From SW-9-67-25 sp964623735 (GTDB taxonomy: Archaea; Halobacteriota; Halobacteria; Halobacteriales; Haloarculaceae): a stretch of DNA of 21,371 nucleotides. Of this stretch, positions 20,287-21,371 are shown in pieces. Position 1 is the stretch's first letter, and each line of letters begins with the position of its first letter. Where the stretch lies: assembly GCA_964623735.1 (NCBI GenBank), contig CAZUVE010000036.1, forward strand, positions 1 through 21,371, given 5' to 3'. The notes below the pieces were generated by a model. That model worked only from the letters and a program-made list of their open reading frames with translations, was not told the DNA's origin and searched no databases. The position numbers and the translations under genes were made by a program.

Positions 20287-20652
20287 ATGACAGAGGACGC
20301 GTCCGCGATAGAGTCGACAGCCGGGAACACGGACACGACTGCCGGCGACGCGGCGGCACACGTCGTCGTCTCGTACCCGGCGGATCTCTCGGACTGGGGC
20401 CGGGAGACAATCGAGGGGTCGCCGTTCCGGTCGTACCTGCCGAAGGCCCACGACACCGCCGAGGCTGGCGACGAGTGGGCGGAGTTCGTCGGGGTGGGCT
20501 GCTGTGGCGACACGCTCGACGTCCCGCTCCGGGTCGAGGCCGTCGAGGGCGGCCCGCGGCTGACCGACCAGACCACCTTCGAGTTCACCGTCCGGGAGGC
20601 CTGTGACGTCCAGGGCGGCTGGAAGGTACAGAGCGCCGGCGGCCCGACCTAG
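20287..20652 (+). CDS. Small haloarchaeal protein with VGVGCCGDTLDVPL and REACDVQGGWKV motifs, unknown function
   Basis: This 121-residue acidic soluble protein has a low-complexity start (residues 1-23), then VVVSYPADLSDWGRETIEG, SYLPKAHDTAEAGDEWAEFV, GVGCCGDTLDVPLRVEAVEG and FTVREACDVQGGWKVQSAGG. The vicinal Cys pair plus the later Cys may bind metal or be redox-active. I believe this is a conserved haloarchaeal family without a named function. The ATG at 20287 begins an acidic N-terminus; an in-frame ATG at 20260 gives a 9-residue basic extension and cannot be excluded. It is divergent from secF, and its TAG shares CTAG with the stop of the convergent DUF5812-like gene. Confidence 0.8.
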   Translation: MTEDASAIESTAGNTDTTAGDAAAHVVVSYPADLSDWGRETIEGSPFRSYLPKAHDTAEAGDEWAEFVGVGCCGDTLDVPLRVEAVEGGPRLTDQTTFEFTVREACDVQGGWKVQSAGGPT

Positions 20653-21116
20653 GGCAGGTACCGTACGCTCACGACGCCGTCCGCGGCCCTGACTTCCACC
20701 CGGGAGACGCCCAGACGGGCGGCACGCGAGAGCGTCGCCTCGTCCTCGACAACGTCGGCGGCCGCCGCAGCCGTCCGGTCCGGGGGCACCGCGAGGACGT
20801 GCAGTTCGCCCTCGCCGGCACGCTCCCGGCGGGTCACCTCGCCGACGGCCTGGCCGGTTGCGACCTCCCGTACCCGACGCGTGGGCGTCTCGGGGCTCTT
20901 CTCGACCGGAATCGACCGCCGCTCCTCGAGGTCGACGAGGCGCCACGTCACCTCCATCGGCGGTTCGGGACGGAGCGTCGCCTCGACGACCTCCCCGGGA
21001 GCGAGGTCGGGATGGTCGGCGAGCGTGTGCACCTGGCCGCTGCCGACCTCCCGGAGCACGGCCGACTCCTCGTCGGCGTGTGTCACCAGATACGTTCCCC
21101 GTGTCCGGTCGGCCAT
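20649..21116 (-). CDS. DUF5812-like haloarchaeal protein
   Basis: This 155-residue acidic soluble protein shows GTYLVTHADEESAVLREVGS, GQVHTLADHPDLAPGEVVEA, PPMEVTWRLVDLEERRSIPV, GEGELHVLAVP and a C-terminal VEVRAADGVVSVRYLP. This is the pattern I recall for the haloarchaeal DUF5812 family. The first half looks like a small beta barrel. No catalytic motif is visible and no function is known. It starts 2 nt after the hisF stop, so it is co-transcribed with hisF. It ends on the shared CTAG with the convergent gene at 20287-20652. Confidence 0.85.
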   Translation of the reverse strand: MADRTRGTYLVTHADEESAVLREVGSGQVHTLADHPDLAPGEVVEATLRPEPPMEVTWRLVDLEERRSIPVEKSPETPTRRVREVATGQAVGEVTRRERAGEGELHVLAVPPDRTAAAAADVVEDEATLSRAARLGVSRVEVRAADGVVSVRYLP

Positions 21117-21118
21117 GG

Positions 21119-21371
21119 TCACAGCCGAACCGGAATCCCGCGCCCGGCGAGGAACTCCTTCGTCTCCCGGATCGAGTACTCCCCGAAGTGGAAAATCGAG
21201 GCTGCCAGAGCGGCGTCGGCGTCTGCCTCGGTGAACACCTCGTGGGCGTGTTCTGGCCCTCCACACCCCGAGGAGGCTATGACCGGCGTCGAGACGGCGT
21301 CACAGATAGCCTTCATCAGCGGGATGTCGTAGCCGTCCTTGGTGCCGTCGGCGTCGATAGAGTTGACGAAC
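21119..21371 (-). CDS. hisF: Imidazole glycerol phosphate synthase subunit HisF, C-terminal part; runs off the right edge
   Basis: The visible 83 codons read FVNSIDADGTKDGYDIPLMK, then PVIASSGCGGPEHAHEVFTE, AALAASIFHFGEYSIRETKE, FLAGRGIPVRL. This is the C-terminal barrel end of HisF: D in SIDADGTKDGYD is the second catalytic Asp, and SSGCGG and ASIFHFGE are phosphate-binding and terminal motifs. HisF with HisH closes the imidazole ring in histidine synthesis and releases AICAR. About 190 residues lie beyond the window. The DUF5812-like gene follows after 2 nt. Confidence 0.97.
   Translation of the reverse strand, partial: FVNSIDADGTKDGYDIPLMKAICDAVSTPVIASSGCGGPEHAHEVFTEADADAALAASIFHFGEYSIRETKEFLAGRGIPVRL

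Noticed and set aside
19344..20588. Open extension of the secD frame upstream by about 415 codons
   Set aside because: It lies over secF in another frame, and secD has a proper start with ATGA overlap at 19343. The extension is Arg-rich and has no domain.

Overview
The window comes from a haloarchaeon (class Halobacteria). The DNA is GC-rich with extreme G/C at third codon positions, the proteins are strongly acidic, and several gene families are typical of that group: diphthamide synthase Dph2, Pus10, archaeal GlmU, AglJ, SecF/SecD and haloarchaeal DUF families. Most genes have a TATA-like A/T patch centred about 26-30 nt before the start codon, which suggests leaderless transcripts.

Layout. 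1-572 holds the start of methylmalonyl-CoA mutase large subunit (minus). 768-3473 carries a coiled-coil protein, a UlaG-like metallo-beta-lactamase and a YlbF-like protein (all minus). 3577-5984 (plus) carries dph2, a small SAM methyltransferase and a METTL5-like RNA methyltransferase. 5981-8480 (minus) has a rhomboid protease and a polytopic membrane protein, followed by a short plus-strand cytosolic protein at 8579-8908. 8913-13965 (minus) is an envelope sugar block: aglJ, the coupled pair glmU-glmS, and a UppP/BacA-like pyrophosphatase. GlmS and GlmU would supply GlcN-6-P and UDP-GlcNAc. AglJ loads the first hexose on dolichol phosphate for N-glycosylation, and the UppP-like enzyme may recycle polyprenyl carriers. 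14049-14210 is a C-terminal remnant of an MscS channel gene. 14258-17765 (plus) holds pus10, a 54-residue Cys/His acidic protein, rnhB, an OB-fold-like membrane-anchored protein and a YdjM-like membrane protein. 17766-20200 (minus) is secF-secD. The right end has a small Cys-containing protein (plus), a DUF5812-like gene, and the end of hisF (both minus).

The most interesting signal is a family of short inverted-repeat elements of about 62-83 bp (MITE-like), with four related copies at 631-706, 5220-5290, 15877-15938 and 17026-17108. Two have clean ends beginning and finishing in TA. The copy at 17026-17108 sits in frame inside the OB-fold-like gene and adds exactly 27 codons between two Tyr (TAC) codons. 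A second, unrelated 71-bp inverted-repeat element (15802-15872) has a perfect 22-bp central palindrome. It and the 5220 copy both begin at the base immediately after a TGA stop codon. I see no CRISPR array, tRNA, rRNA or full transposase gene. No gene-free stretch exceeds 300 bases; the longest, 13966-14257, holds two promoters and the mscS remnant. Four convergent gene pairs end within 4 nt of each other or overlap, three of them through palindromic stop codons.
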